Assembly: GCA_035443185.1 (NCBI GenBank)
Contig: DAORRV010000005.1
Span: forward strand, 21,545 to 85,544
Length of the DNA: 64,000 bases
Direction of reading: 5' to 3'
Origin: UBA2330 sp035443185
GTDB taxonomy: Bacteria; Bacteroidota; Ignavibacteria; Tepidaquicellales; Tepidaquicellaceae
Shown: in pieces, positions 53,987 through 63,185 of the stretch
How the letters are laid out: each line of letters opens with the position of its first letter
Position numbering within the stretch: position 1 is the first letter of the stretch
Made by a program: the position numbers and the translations under genes
The notes under the pieces: generated by a model
Database searches by the model: none
Told to the model about the DNA's origin: nothing
The model's input: only the letters and a program-made list of their open reading frames with translations

Positions 53987-54576
53987 AAAAAAATTCTAAA
54001 GAAGCTCTTATAATTTTTGCAAAAAATCCCGTACCGGGTAAAGTGAAAACAAGACTCGCTGCAGACCTTGGAGACGACAGAGCTTTTGAAATTTATCTCA
54101 AACTTCTTTACCGTGCATATGCCAATACAAAAAATTTAAGTTGTGATAAATTTTTGTTTCTTTCTGATAGTAAAGACGATGATCTCTTTGATGAAAATTT
54201 TATACAGTATTTACAAAAAGGAAATGACCTTGGTGAAAAAATGAAAAATGCTTTTGATGAAATTCTGAATTTGGGTTATGAAAAGATTTTAATAACTGGA
54301 ACTGACTGTCCTGACCTTGATGAAAATATTTTGACAGATGCTTTTGAAAAACTTATCGAATTTGATTTTATACTGGGACCTGCAAATGACGGTGGTTACT
54401 ACCTTCTCGGAATGAAAAGTTCTGCAGATGAATTGTTTGAAGATATTGAATGGAGTACTGAAAAAGTTTTGTCAGAGACCATTAAAAAAATTATCACAGA
54501 TAACAAAAGTTATTTTCTTTTGAGAGAATTAATTGATGTAGATAATATTTCTGATCTTGACAGATCTGATTTATAG
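53983..54576 (+). CDS. TIGR04282 family arsenosugar biosynthesis glycosyltransferase
   Basis: This 197-residue protein is a GT-A/CofC-like nucleotidyl- or glycosyl-transferase. It begins ALIIFAKNPVPGKVKTRLAADLG, the TIGR04282 signature. It continues with GNDLGEKMKNAFDEIL, the acidic ITGTDCPDL and FILGPANDGGYYLLG. It is annotated across genomes as arsenosugar-associated, earlier rSAM/selenodomain transferase 1. It closes the cluster that began at 44622 and overlaps the preceding gene by 4 bp. The exact transfer reaction in arsenosugar synthesis has not been settled from sequence. Confidence 0.92.
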   Translation: MKKNSKEALIIFAKNPVPGKVKTRLAADLGDDRAFEIYLKLLYRAYANTKNLSCDKFLFLSDSKDDDLFDENFIQYLQKGNDLGEKMKNAFDEILNLGYEKILITGTDCPDLDENILTDAFEKLIEFDFILGPANDGGYYLLGMKSSADELFEDIEWSTEKVLSETIKKIITDNKSYFLLRELIDVDNISDLDRSDL

Positions 54577-54618
54577 TAAACCATCCTCACTCGAGACTGT
54601 CTCAAAACATCTGTTCTT

Positions 54619-54691
54619 ACCACTAAGACTCCATGACACAAAGGAAAAAAGTTAAAAAATATTAATCTTTGTGACTTAGTGTCTTTGTGGT
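54619..54691. repeat. Imperfect inverted repeat, CCACTAAGAC/GTCTTTGTGG type
   Basis: ACCACTAAGACTCCATGACAC (54619-54639, continuing AAAGG) and CTTTGTGACTTAGTGTCTTTG (54667-54687, continuing TGGT) are imperfect inverse complements around a short AT-rich centre. Intergenic CCACTAAGACACxxAGACACAAAG inverted repeats of this kind recur in many Bacteroidota, Ignavibacteria and cyanobacterial genomes as far as I know. This copy is somewhat decayed. Confidence 0.65.
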
Positions 54692-54812
54692 GAAATTATT
54701 TAACTGTTATTAGACAGACTCACTCGCTGGGAGGGCTGGAGCAATGCCATTAATTTTAGGGATTTTTTATTTATAATTTGATTAATATAAAGTTTTAATT
54801 TAAAAGTTCAGA

Positions 54813-54905
54813 CTCCTCCTTTTTTCAAAGGGGAGGCTGGGAGGGGTTTGCTGATAGCGACGATACTTCGCCCTTAACTTAATTGCATTGAGGGCTGGGT
54901 GAGGT
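54813..54905. repeat. CTCCTCCTTTT...AAAGGGGAGGCTGGGAGGGG repeat fragment
   Basis: CTCCTCCTTTTTTCAAAGGGG (starting 54813) can fold back on itself. GGAGGCTGGGAGGGGTTTG follows, and a second GAGGGCTGGGTGAGGTG ends the segment near 54905. These G-rich GAGGGCTGGG units look like remnants of palindromic mobile repeats seen in Bacteroidota-type genomes. It is next to the repeat at 54619, so this gap collected several elements. Confidence 0.55.
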
Positions 54906-54910
54906 GAATT

Positions 54911-57900
54911 CTAAAAAAACGCCTTTATTTCAGCACGTCCCGTATGAATGATATTCCTGTTACTTTCTGCTCTTCCGTCATAATTAAATGTTGCCTGCAG
55001 ATTTTTACTAATGCTGTAATCAAATAAAAGTCTCCATAAAATACTGTTGCCAACAGGTTTTCCGTTTGTGAGTTCATATGGATAAATTGCATCAGGATTG
55101 TTAATACTTATATTATCCCTTTGTATCTCTGCCCTGACTCTCCCTGATAATGTAAATGAATAAATTATCCTGAAGAGAATTGTATTTATATCAGCCTGGG
55201 TAGGAATCGTCGGATAGTAATCAAGTGCAGATGCAAAATTAAGCTGAAAGCCGCTCTCTATTTCGGGAATCGGCATATATGAAAAATCTCCAGAGATACC
55301 TTCTGATTTTATATTTCTGTTGCGGACAGAATTTAATGGCGCATCGTTTCTGTCCACTCTGTTTGTGTATTCAAAAAATGTTGTAATATCAGTGGTCAGT
55401 CCGAGTTTGAGTTTTACAAGTTTTTGAATTCCAAAAAATCTTTCATTACCGCCGACGAATTGATTCATTGTCTGCTGCTGTATGTATCTGAGCTTTAATG
55501 AATATGCAGTATTGTATTCAAAAAAGTTAATGTCCTGCTGGAAAATGTTCGTGCCGAATAAAGTATTGGAATCATTTTGAAAAGTACTGAAATTCAAAAA
55601 ATAAATGTCGTCTGTATCAGGATTCTTACTGTTCTCTTCAATTCGGACATAACTTTCAGTTGTAAAATTTCTAATTACTTCTGAAAGAAAATCATTTCCC
55701 GAAATATTAAAATATCTTGCAGGCTTTAATGTAATTCTTGCAGAAGTATTCAGGACTGTAACCGGAAATAATTCAGCAGTCGGCTGATTGATCCGTATAT
55801 AATTACCATCATCAAAATTTGTCAACTGAAATTCATTTTCTTCCTTAAGACCGTTGGCATTCAGATCACCAATATAAATGTAATTACCTTCTCCCACTCT
55901 AACTTCGACAAACACTCTTTCAGTCTTAGCTTCCCGCTCGCTTGAAGTATTATATAAAAGATCTGTAAGGAAAAAACCGTCCAGCGGATCTAATCTCGTC
56001 TGCCAGTTTACCAACAAAGAATTGTTATTTGTATTTATGTCAGAAATGAATTCGTCAGTATATTCTTTTTTGCGGAATGACAACTCGAGAAAAGTCGAAA
56101 ACCATTGAACTCCGCCGTATCTCAATCCATAAGTCTGAGTGAATGTTTCGGATTCTTCCTGTATAATACCGTTTATCGGCTGATTGTCCAGTCTGAATTT
56201 GAATGCTGTATAAAAATTAAGATCAAGGAGATTGTTTATAGTAAAGTTTGGGATCACTTCATAAAAAGAAAAACTTCCCGTTAGCAGACTGTCTCCCAAT
56301 TGCCCCGGCACTATATTTTTTCTGTTCTCCTGATGGAAATCTAATTTCAGCTCAAGATTTGGACTGTCAAATGAAAAATCACCCAGATACTTTTTATAAC
56401 CTGCACTGCCTGTCTGCCTCAGCCAAACACTGTTTGTATTTATGTAAGAATTATCTGTAGTAATGTATTCTACATTATAAAAAAGGTCCGGAATTTTTTT
56501 TGTATCGTCGCTCATTACAAATTCTCCCGAAGTCCTGAGTGAATTAAATCCGTCACCTCTTAAAAGCTGTCCGAACTGTGCATTGAATTTTACAAAATTA
56601 ACAGGAGCTATAAAAAGTGATGCCTCTCTCAGATCTTCTGTGAGTTTATTCGAATCCTGAATGTCATACTGTCTGTAAAATTCAACGGGGTTATATCTTT
56701 CTAATGGTACAAATAATTTATTTACTATTTTACTTTTCAGTTTCAATTCTAATGCGTTGATCTTTGTGCCAAGAAAATTGAAATTCTGTTTGCTCAATCC
56801 TATTGTTCCAAACAATGCCACCCCTACATTATTGTTGTCATCTTTCTCCGAAAATTTGTTGGCATCAAATGTAGAGAATGCCGACTCAAGATTCATAGTA
56901 AATTCTCTTTGAGGTGATGATTCATAATTTAAATTTATGTCAGCGATCTGATATGAATTTGGCAAAGGTATGAACACTACCGTATCAAAACTTCCCTGTG
57001 AAATCCCGTTAAATGTATATTGCAGTGAACTGTTCTGAATGTAATTTCCCTTTGCCTGCCCTACAAAAGAAAATGCAACCTGATACAGAGCATTTGAATC
57101 ATTTGGTAAATATTTATAATAAACTATTGTCTCAGTATTTATAAGTGTATCTGATTTTACATAAAGACCTAAACCAATACCGGCACTGTCCCTCCCAACA
57201 AATTGAACACCCGATACTACAGCATTTAATCTGTTGTCACCTGCCTGTGATAGAATTTCTTTATCAGTTTCCGTAAGTGAAAAATCAATCGGTTTATCTT
57301 CATTGTCATCTTCATTCACATAAGAAAAACCGATCTTTAATTTATTGCTTAGAAGATTCAGATTGTTTGCTCCTGAAATAAGTGTCCGTGTATATTCTCT
57401 GTCTGTATATTCAAAATCAACTATGATTCTTGATGCGACTGTAATGATCCTGTTGTTTGTAAATGTAATTGTCCCGATCCCGTAATCAATAGTATAATCT
57501 GCTTGTTCACCCCGCAGCATCTGAATCCCGTCGAGATACACAGATTCCGTTCCGGATAATACAAGTATGTTAAGTTCATTGTCCCGTCCGATCAGATAAT
57601 ACGGTCCCTGTATCCCGTCCGTGCCGTTGAATGCATTGGTATTATATTTTCCTCTCTGCACAGCACCTGCCAACATCAGATCTCCCAGACCGTTTCCATA
57701 AGAGCCGAATCCTTTTGCGCCTTGTATCTTCCTTGAAAAATTTGTGAACTGTGTATTTACAAAATCAATTTTAATATCTCCGATCGTTCCTGTAAAATCC
57801 TGTCCTTTAAGCTCGATGAAAACATTATCAAGCTCTTGTAGCTTTTGTGTATTTCCTTCCGGTTGAATGGGTGTTGTTTCATCTGTCAGAGCAGCATTGA

Positions 57901-58456
57901 TCTCCAGGTCGTCTGTAAGTTTTCCGTTAAGCTGAAGACGAAATCCTGAATTCAATGATAGGTCTCTGTTCGAACCTAACGTAACTCCTCTGAATAAACT
58001 TCCCGATTTCTGTAGATCCGTCCCTTCAAATAAACTTCCCATGAAATCTTTATTCTGAGTTGCGATCATTACGGAATCACCTGTGATGGTATCAAGCTCC
58101 GTGATGATTTCAAAGTTAGAATACTCTTCTTTAATGTCATAAGGAAATACATCATAATCCGTACGCAGATTATATATCTGAAAAGTATCAAGCTCATATT
58201 TACTGAAGAGATCTTTGCTTAAAGTAATAATGCCCTGCCGCTGATCTAGCTTATAATCACTGACTGGAGTCAGAATTTTATTTTGTAATGTAAGAATTTC
58301 TGAAAATGGTATTATGAATTTTTCGGGAAGAGTAACAAGCGTGTCTCTGTTTCCAATCTGTGTTGTAATAGATTTATAATTTGGATTCTGCTGAGCATAC
58401 AGACCCGATGTGATTAAAAGAAGCGGAATGAGAATTATAAATTTTTTGATTACCAT
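54911..58456 (-). CDS. Large outer-membrane beta-barrel protein
   Basis: This 1181-residue protein has a signal peptide (residues 1-21). Strand-rich sequence with alternating aromatic and polar residues runs throughout and ends in Phe, as outer-membrane barrels do. A conserved-looking block GSLFRGVTLGSNRDLSLNSGF near 150-170 is followed by ELTDETTPIQPEGNTQKLQELDNVFIELKG-like sequence. It recalls large barrels of this phylum, possibly SprA-related, but is about half the size of flavobacterial SprA. The function is not assigned; a T9SS-type or transport role is one option. It lies 175 bp downstream of the vWA gene on the same strand. Confidence 0.8.
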   Translation of the reverse strand: MVIKKFIILIPLLLITSGLYAQQNPNYKSITTQIGNRDTLVTLPEKFIIPFSEILTLQNKILTPVSDYKLDQRQGIITLSKDLFSKYELDTFQIYNLRTDYDVFPYDIKEEYSNFEIITELDTITGDSVMIATQNKDFMGSLFEGTDLQKSGSLFRGVTLGSNRDLSLNSGFRLQLNGKLTDDLEINAALTDETTPIQPEGNTQKLQELDNVFIELKGQDFTGTIGDIKIDFVNTQFTNFSRKIQGAKGFGSYGNGLGDLMLAGAVQRGKYNTNAFNGTDGIQGPYYLIGRDNELNILVLSGTESVYLDGIQMLRGEQADYTIDYGIGTITFTNNRIITVASRIIVDFEYTDREYTRTLISGANNLNLLSNKLKIGFSYVNEDDNEDKPIDFSLTETDKEILSQAGDNRLNAVVSGVQFVGRDSAGIGLGLYVKSDTLINTETIVYYKYLPNDSNALYQVAFSFVGQAKGNYIQNSSLQYTFNGISQGSFDTVVFIPLPNSYQIADINLNYESSPQREFTMNLESAFSTFDANKFSEKDDNNNVGVALFGTIGLSKQNFNFLGTKINALELKLKSKIVNKLFVPLERYNPVEFYRQYDIQDSNKLTEDLREASLFIAPVNFVKFNAQFGQLLRGDGFNSLRTSGEFVMSDDTKKIPDLFYNVEYITTDNSYINTNSVWLRQTGSAGYKKYLGDFSFDSPNLELKLDFHQENRKNIVPGQLGDSLLTGSFSFYEVIPNFTINNLLDLNFYTAFKFRLDNQPINGIIQEESETFTQTYGLRYGGVQWFSTFLELSFRKKEYTDEFISDINTNNNSLLVNWQTRLDPLDGFFLTDLLYNTSSEREAKTERVFVEVRVGEGNYIYIGDLNANGLKEENEFQLTNFDDGNYIRINQPTAELFPVTVLNTSARITLKPARYFNISGNDFLSEVIRNFTTESYVRIEENSKNPDTDDIYFLNFSTFQNDSNTLFGTNIFQQDINFFEYNTAYSLKLRYIQQQTMNQFVGGNERFFGIQKLVKLKLGLTTDITTFFEYTNRVDRNDAPLNSVRNRNIKSEGISGDFSYMPIPEIESGFQLNFASALDYYPTIPTQADINTILFRIIYSFTLSGRVRAEIQRDNISINNPDAIYPYELTNGKPVGNSILWRLLFDYSISKNLQATFNYDGRAESNRNIIHTGRAEIKAFF

Positions 58457-58631
58457 TACTCTGTTTTTGTCAACTGCTTTTTCTTTGTAAATGATATTTA
58501 CTTACATAAAAGTAATTACGCTTTTTGAAAAACAGTTTTTCAGATTTAAATTATTTACACTGTTAAATTAATAAACGTATAATCAAAAATTTATTAAATT
58601 AAAAAATTTATATTTATTGTGTTTTGCAAAA

Positions 58632-60302
58632 TTAATACATGCCGCTATCATCAGTGTCTCCGAGATTTGTACCGGGACCTGCTTCAGACGCAGTTATCAT
58701 AAGCGATACGGAGTTTGATCTGAACCCTTCATCCTCATACTGAATTTCTATTGGTATATTTTCAATCAGTTTTACACTAGTTCCGGGAGTGGTCGTAACT
58801 TTTGAATATTCAAAACTTAGTCCGCCAAAAATTGATTTCTTTACCTTTCCTAATTCTCCGGACATACCCGAAGATACTGAATATGATGAAAGTCCTCCAA
58901 GGCATACATCCTGCACAGGTCCGTTATCTATCGAAAGTCCAAAGCATTTTTTCTTAAATATTACATATAAGAAAAATAAAATTAAGCCAAGTAAAAGTGC
59001 GATCAAACCAATAAGTACAAATAATCTCCATGGACCGTATTTCATTCTTATCTCTAATGGAATCTTTGTTATGATCTTTTTATCTTTTAATACAGGCTGA
59101 AATATTTCAGGCACAGACTGCAAAGCAAAAAGTTCTCTGAATCTGTTCACATAACTTTCATCAAGTAAAATATCGACCTGTGAAACTTCTAATATCAGAT
59201 CACCGCCAATAGTAAAATCTTCTTTAAAAATTGTATTGAATGAAAAATTCGGAGTGATCTCGGGCAGATTAAATATTACGGAAAATCCTGTTACCTCTCC
59301 CTCAGGTGTGACGTTGCTTACTGTAGAGGGAGAGATAGTTTGCGTGCCGAGTGACTTTACGGAATAGTCTGATGATGTGAAATTATCCAGCCCTACACTG
59401 AGTTTGGCACTTTTTATAATGTAAGGATATAAATTTGATTTCAGTGTCAGGTCGCTGAATGTCTCCTGAACTTTCTCGCCTTCTTCAAATCCTTTACCCA
59501 GAAGTGACGATCCGTCAAAATAAATTTTTCCGTCAGTGATCTTACTCTGCGTTACCTGAGGTCTGAGTACTATCGTTCCAATGTCGAGAGGTTTTAATGT
59601 AATAGCTTTTTCTTTAATGCCCGCACCTCTCAGAATTGTATCATAACTTTCCAGCTCAGACTGTGACAGACGTGACTTAGAATAAACTATACCATACACT
59701 ACATACCCTTTTACAGCATCACCTTCAAATTCAGCTTTCTCAGGGATCGGGTATAATAGTATCTTTTGTATATTTGCATCTGACCTGAGCTTTTTATAAA
59801 ACTCAAGTGTGTTGGAATAAGAAGAATCGCCGCTTCCGCTGTTATCATTTATATTATCTGTGATCAGCCATATCACTGCAGAATTTCCTTCTACTGCTGC
59901 GATACCTTTATCAAGTGCCTCTATCAGATCAGTAGTACCGGTGAGATTATCATTACCTCTCATAGGAATGAATTTCATAAATATTTTATCCATTAACATC
60001 TCATCAGCACTGCCGTTGTAAAGCATTTTTGGAGAATTGATCGCCCTCTTCTGATCCGTCTTTGTAAACAGAAATATTCCCGTTTTGTCACTTCCTTTTG
60101 CGGAATTTTTTATGAGTGCTTTACTGAACAGTTTAAAATTACTCTGAGGACTGTTGTAGTATGGCAGCATGCTTCCGGAATTGTCAAATAAAAATATGAA
60201 CTGATTCCCTGTCTGAGGAACTGCATCAGATGCAGCTGCAATAATTATTAAAAATAAAAATTTTTTAAAATTACTTCTTATAAATTTCCTGACTTTGTTC
60301 AT
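58632..60302 (-). CDS. vWA-domain membrane protein
   Basis: This 556-residue protein has a signal or anchor segment (about 13-30), then a vWA domain near 33-220. MIDAS residues DxSxS are Asp40, Ser42 and Ser44 (FLFDNSGSM), with the Thr in TGTTDLIEAL and the Asp in WLITDN. A long beta-rich region follows. One membrane segment near 427-449 precedes a cytoplasmic tail of about 105 residues that ends TDDSGMY. A metal-ion-dependent adhesion domain outside and a tail inside suggest a cross-membrane sensor or scaffold. It begins 3 bp after the cytosolic beta-propeller gene. Confidence 0.88.
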   Translation of the reverse strand: MNKVRKFIRSNFKKFLFLIIIAAASDAVPQTGNQFIFLFDNSGSMLPYYNSPQSNFKLFSKALIKNSAKGSDKTGIFLFTKTDQKRAINSPKMLYNGSADEMLMDKIFMKFIPMRGNDNLTGTTDLIEALDKGIAAVEGNSAVIWLITDNINDNSGSGDSSYSNTLEFYKKLRSDANIQKILLYPIPEKAEFEGDAVKGYVVYGIVYSKSRLSQSELESYDTILRGAGIKEKAITLKPLDIGTIVLRPQVTQSKITDGKIYFDGSSLLGKGFEEGEKVQETFSDLTLKSNLYPYIIKSAKLSVGLDNFTSSDYSVKSLGTQTISPSTVSNVTPEGEVTGFSVIFNLPEITPNFSFNTIFKEDFTIGGDLILEVSQVDILLDESYVNRFRELFALQSVPEIFQPVLKDKKIITKIPLEIRMKYGPWRLFVLIGLIALLLGLILFFLYVIFKKKCFGLSIDNGPVQDVCLGGLSSYSVSSGMSGELGKVKKSIFGGLSFEYSKVTTTPGTSVKLIENIPIEIQYEDEGFRSNSVSLMITASEAGPGTNLGDTDDSGMY

Positions 60303-60305
60303 TTA

Positions 60306-61616
60306 TCAGATATGTATGTTTAATTTATCATTAGTAAAAGATTCTACAATGCCCCGACGCGTCAGAATAAAAATTTCATTTTCTGAAATTACTGCCGATA
60401 CTATGAATTCTGTTTCATTCAGTCTGTCAGAAGATATAACGTATCCTTCAGCTTCCTGAAACCTGTTTAGATTACTGAATACAATTTTATTGTTCTTTGA
60501 AATTACCATTACGTTTCGGCTGATACACTCAATCCTGTTCTCATATTCGTCTTCAAATTCATATATTTTCAAACCTGTTGACTTGAATAATTTCCAGCCC
60601 TCCATCGTTCCCATAAAAACATTATCACCAAATCCCCCGAGTGAATTTATATAGCTGTTTTTAATTCCCGTACTTTTAAATATATTTTCCCTTAAAGGCA
60701 GATCCAGATAATATAATTCATAACTTATAGTTGTAATATATAATCTGTTACCCGAAGAAAAAAGAAAAGAATTTTCATCCGCCGGTATATTTATATCCGA
60801 TACCTCACCTGTCATTTTATCTATGTCAAAAACAAACAACTTTGAATCTACAAGTAAGAATGCATTTTTACCTGAAATGCAGATCCTGTCGCTGATAGAA
60901 TTTCTTACGCTGATCCTGTACCGGAAAATTTCTTCAGGTGAATTGATATCTATTATTACCAGTTCCGCTGTACCTTCTGTTTTAAAATATTCTGTAAATA
61001 GAATTTTATTTCCGCGTCTGTTCAGATTACTCCAGATAAAAGTATCATCAACGGTGCTGTAAATCTCTTCCGCATCAAATTTCTTTTCGCCTGTTCCGGC
61101 ATATTTGAAAATCTTCCTGACCGAATTGAGATATACAACATTAGAAATAACAAGTCCAGTCTTTTCAAATGACTGCTCGTGCATGTGAATCTTAAATTCC
61201 ACATAACCTGTGAATCTGTCTGCAAAATACACATGTCCTGTATATGAACTCAGTATAAGATAACGGTTATTAAAAAGTACAGAATTAAAAAACTCGTCCT
61301 TAAGATTTATTCTGAATGACTGGCTGAATCCTTTTTCTATACCTTCCGGGAAATTCAGATTGCTTTCAAAAAAATTATTATGACCGTTTGTCCCTTTGTA
61401 GCAGCAGTCAATACTTTTTCTTAAAATCTTATCTTCATAAGTCTCTTCAATATTCTCAATCTCAATTTTATTTATTTCATCGCTGAGATCTATTTCGATC
61501 CTTTCATTTTCCTGTCCGGTGGATTCAGATTTTTTATCTCCGGAACTCAACTTTCCGGATTTATCTTTTTCACTTTTAGATTCATCGTCAAATTCAATTA
61601 TAATGCGTTCGGACAT
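60306..61616 (-). CDS. Cytosolic beta-propeller-like protein of unknown function
   Basis: This 436-residue protein has no signal peptide. Residues 1-60 are acidic, with two short similar strands, RIIIEFDDE and RIEIDLSDE. A Cys pair CCYKGTNGHNN follows near 72, then a beta-rich region whose repeats resemble PQQ/WD-like blades: YLILSSYTGHVYFADRFTGYVEFKI, NAFLLVDSKLFVFDIDKMTGEV and NVFMGTMEGWKLFKSTG. I recognise no named family. It starts 0 bp after tsaC ends and is followed 3 bp later by the vWA gene. Shared expression is therefore very likely. Confidence 0.75.
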   Translation of the reverse strand: MSERIIIEFDDESKSEKDKSGKLSSGDKKSESTGQENERIEIDLSDEINKIEIENIEETYEDKILRKSIDCCYKGTNGHNNFFESNLNFPEGIEKGFSQSFRINLKDEFFNSVLFNNRYLILSSYTGHVYFADRFTGYVEFKIHMHEQSFEKTGLVISNVVYLNSVRKIFKYAGTGEKKFDAEEIYSTVDDTFIWSNLNRRGNKILFTEYFKTEGTAELVIIDINSPEEIFRYRISVRNSISDRICISGKNAFLLVDSKLFVFDIDKMTGEVSDINIPADENSFLFSSGNRLYITTISYELYYLDLPLRENIFKSTGIKNSYINSLGGFGDNVFMGTMEGWKLFKSTGLKIYEFEDEYENRIECISRNVMVISKNNKIVFSNLNRFQEAEGYVISSDRLNETEFIVSAVISENEIFILTRRGIVESFTNDKLNIHI

Positions 61617-62588
61617 TTACTGCTGATATTTATTTTTAATTATTTTAATCCTGCTGCCGTTCATAATTATCTCTCCCGAGCCGGCTCTTTTAAGTCTGTC
61701 GTTGATAGCAACCCCAATTCCTGAATTTTCCACTTCTTTATACAAAAGCATTTCATATCCCGCATCATCAAGCTCTCTCAGATCAGAAAAAAGATTGAAA
61801 GCAATTTCCTTATTTCCTGAATATTTACTAAAATTTAAAACTCCTGTTTTCTGTTTTGTGATATCAGAAACTCTGTTAGGAAAATCACATTTATATAACG
61901 CTGTTGATGGTGCATAGTGACTGCTTAGCATTCCGGGAGATACCTTCTTTTCGGAATTAATGTCTGTTCCGATGACAGAATTCCTTCCTGTGATTTTTTC
62001 AATTTCATTCTGCGTTACAAAACCGTGTCTCAGAATCTTAATTTCGCCGTTTAAAAAACTTATTACAGTGGATTCAATTCCAATATCACATTTCCCGCCG
62101 TCTAAAATGAGATCGATCTTACCGTCCATTTCTTTTAATACCTCTTCAGCAGTTGTTGGTGAGATCTTTCCTGACCTGTTGGCAGAAGGAGCAGCTATTG
62201 GTAGTTTAGAATCCTTAAGTACTTCACGGAATAACTTATGTGAAGGAATTCTCAGACCCACGCTGTCATTTCCCGCTGTCGCAATATCCGGAATTATTTT
62301 ATTTTTTCTTAGTACAAAAGTAATTGGACCAGGGGAAAAATTTTCTGCAAGGTCATATACAATATCCGGAATTTCAGTACTGTATTTTTTCATTTCCCCG
62401 GCATCATGAATATGAACAATGACAGGATTAAATGCCGGTCTGTCTTTGGTTTCAAAAATGTTTAATACAGCTTCTTCATTCAATGCATTTGCCCCGAGTC
62501 CGTAAACTGTCTCTGTCGGCAGTGCTGTAACTTTCCCTTTCATAATTTCAGAAACAGCTTCGGAAATATCCGTAGTAATTTTTGTCAT
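61617..62588 (-). CDS. tsaC: L-threonylcarbamoyladenylate synthase (Sua5 type)
   Basis: This 323-residue enzyme makes threonylcarbamoyl-AMP for the t6A37 modification of tRNA. The YrdC domain (about 1-200) includes TALPTETVYGLGANALNEEAV, KDRPAFNPVIVHI, LPIAAPSANRSGKISPTTAEEV and GIESTVISF. A Sua5 C-terminal domain (about 210-323) begins near VSPGMLSSHYAPSTALY, so it is the long Sua5 form, not the short TsaC. Its ATG overlaps the stop of the upstream gene by 4 bp, and it abuts the propeller gene downstream. Confidence 0.95.
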   Translation of the reverse strand: MTKITTDISEAVSEIMKGKVTALPTETVYGLGANALNEEAVLNIFETKDRPAFNPVIVHIHDAGEMKKYSTEIPDIVYDLAENFSPGPITFVLRKNKIIPDIATAGNDSVGLRIPSHKLFREVLKDSKLPIAAPSANRSGKISPTTAEEVLKEMDGKIDLILDGGKCDIGIESTVISFLNGEIKILRHGFVTQNEIEKITGRNSVIGTDINSEKKVSPGMLSSHYAPSTALYKCDFPNRVSDITKQKTGVLNFSKYSGNKEIAFNLFSDLRELDDAGYEMLLYKEVENSGIGVAINDRLKRAGSGEIIMNGSRIKIIKNKYQQ

Positions 62589-63049
62589 ACCATATTTCCC
62601 GCATACATTGCTTCTTCAAGACGTCTCACTCTTTTTCTCAGATCAAGACTTTTGTAGATCAGTTGAAATATAACAGCAAAGCAAAGTATCATAATTGACA
62701 AAATTCCTAATGAGATTCTGTACATTAATATGAACATATTCAGAACCGGCGTGTAGACTGCATTCTCCAGCATTTTACTCTCTTCTTTTGCATACTTACT
62801 TTCATCAATTTTATCAGAAGAGAAAAAATTTCTGATCTTGTCGATCTGAAGTTCGATCTGTTTGGATTTATAGATCAGATCGTCGATCTTATCATCTACT
62901 GACTGAATGTAAGCTTTTCGGAATCCAGTCTTCTCAATGGTTTTTTCTGATACGGTTTCAAATAATGGGCGGGAAATATTTCCACCCAACAGAGCTAAAA
63001 TAAAAAATGCCAGACTCAGCAAGTAAAATCCTGTATATAAAAATTTCAT
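62585..63049 (-). CDS. Small membrane protein, two TM and coiled coil
   Basis: This 154-residue protein has a membrane segment at about 5-25 and a second near 105-128, with a charged, likely coiled-coil region between (IDDLIYKSKQIELQIDKIRNFFSS) and a short basic C-terminal end. I recognise no family. It is the first clearly supported gene of the tsaC-propeller-vWA run, overlapping tsaC by 4 bp. Both ends would be cytoplasmic if the central loop is periplasmic. Confidence 0.72.
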   Translation of the reverse strand: MKFLYTGFYLLSLAFFILALLGGNISRPLFETVSEKTIEKTGFRKAYIQSVDDKIDDLIYKSKQIELQIDKIRNFFSSDKIDESKYAKEESKMLENAVYTPVLNMFILMYRISLGILSIMILCFAVIFQLIYKSLDLRKRVRRLEEAMYAGNMV

Positions 63050-63136
63050 CTGACAAAATAACTTTTATTGTAAAAAAAATATATGTGATAATGAATTATC
63101 AGGTTTTAAAGTAATCTTGTATATCCGTCAGTATAG

Positions 63137-63159
63137 AAAAAAAAATCTGAATTTCAGAT
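63137..63159 (-). terminator. Possible terminator after the 62-residue ORF
   Basis: On the minus strand ATCTG and CAGAT pair as a 5-bp stem (63145-63159), and a run of nine T follows (63137-63145). It lies between the small gene at 63186 and the next gene downstream. The stem is short, so the call is tentative. Confidence 0.4.
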
Positions 63160-63185
63160 AATCAGAAATTCCTTAATATTTATTT

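Larger units (their letters stand above)
54577..54910. other. Repeat-rich spacer between convergent genes
   Basis: No gene is evident here. Besides the two repeats listed separately, it has the palindrome GAGACTGTCTC at 54593-54603 and an AGACAGACTC near its partner position. The spacer separates the end of the arsenosugar cluster from the convergent end of the 1181-residue barrel gene, so it is a likely site for termination. Confidence 0.7.
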
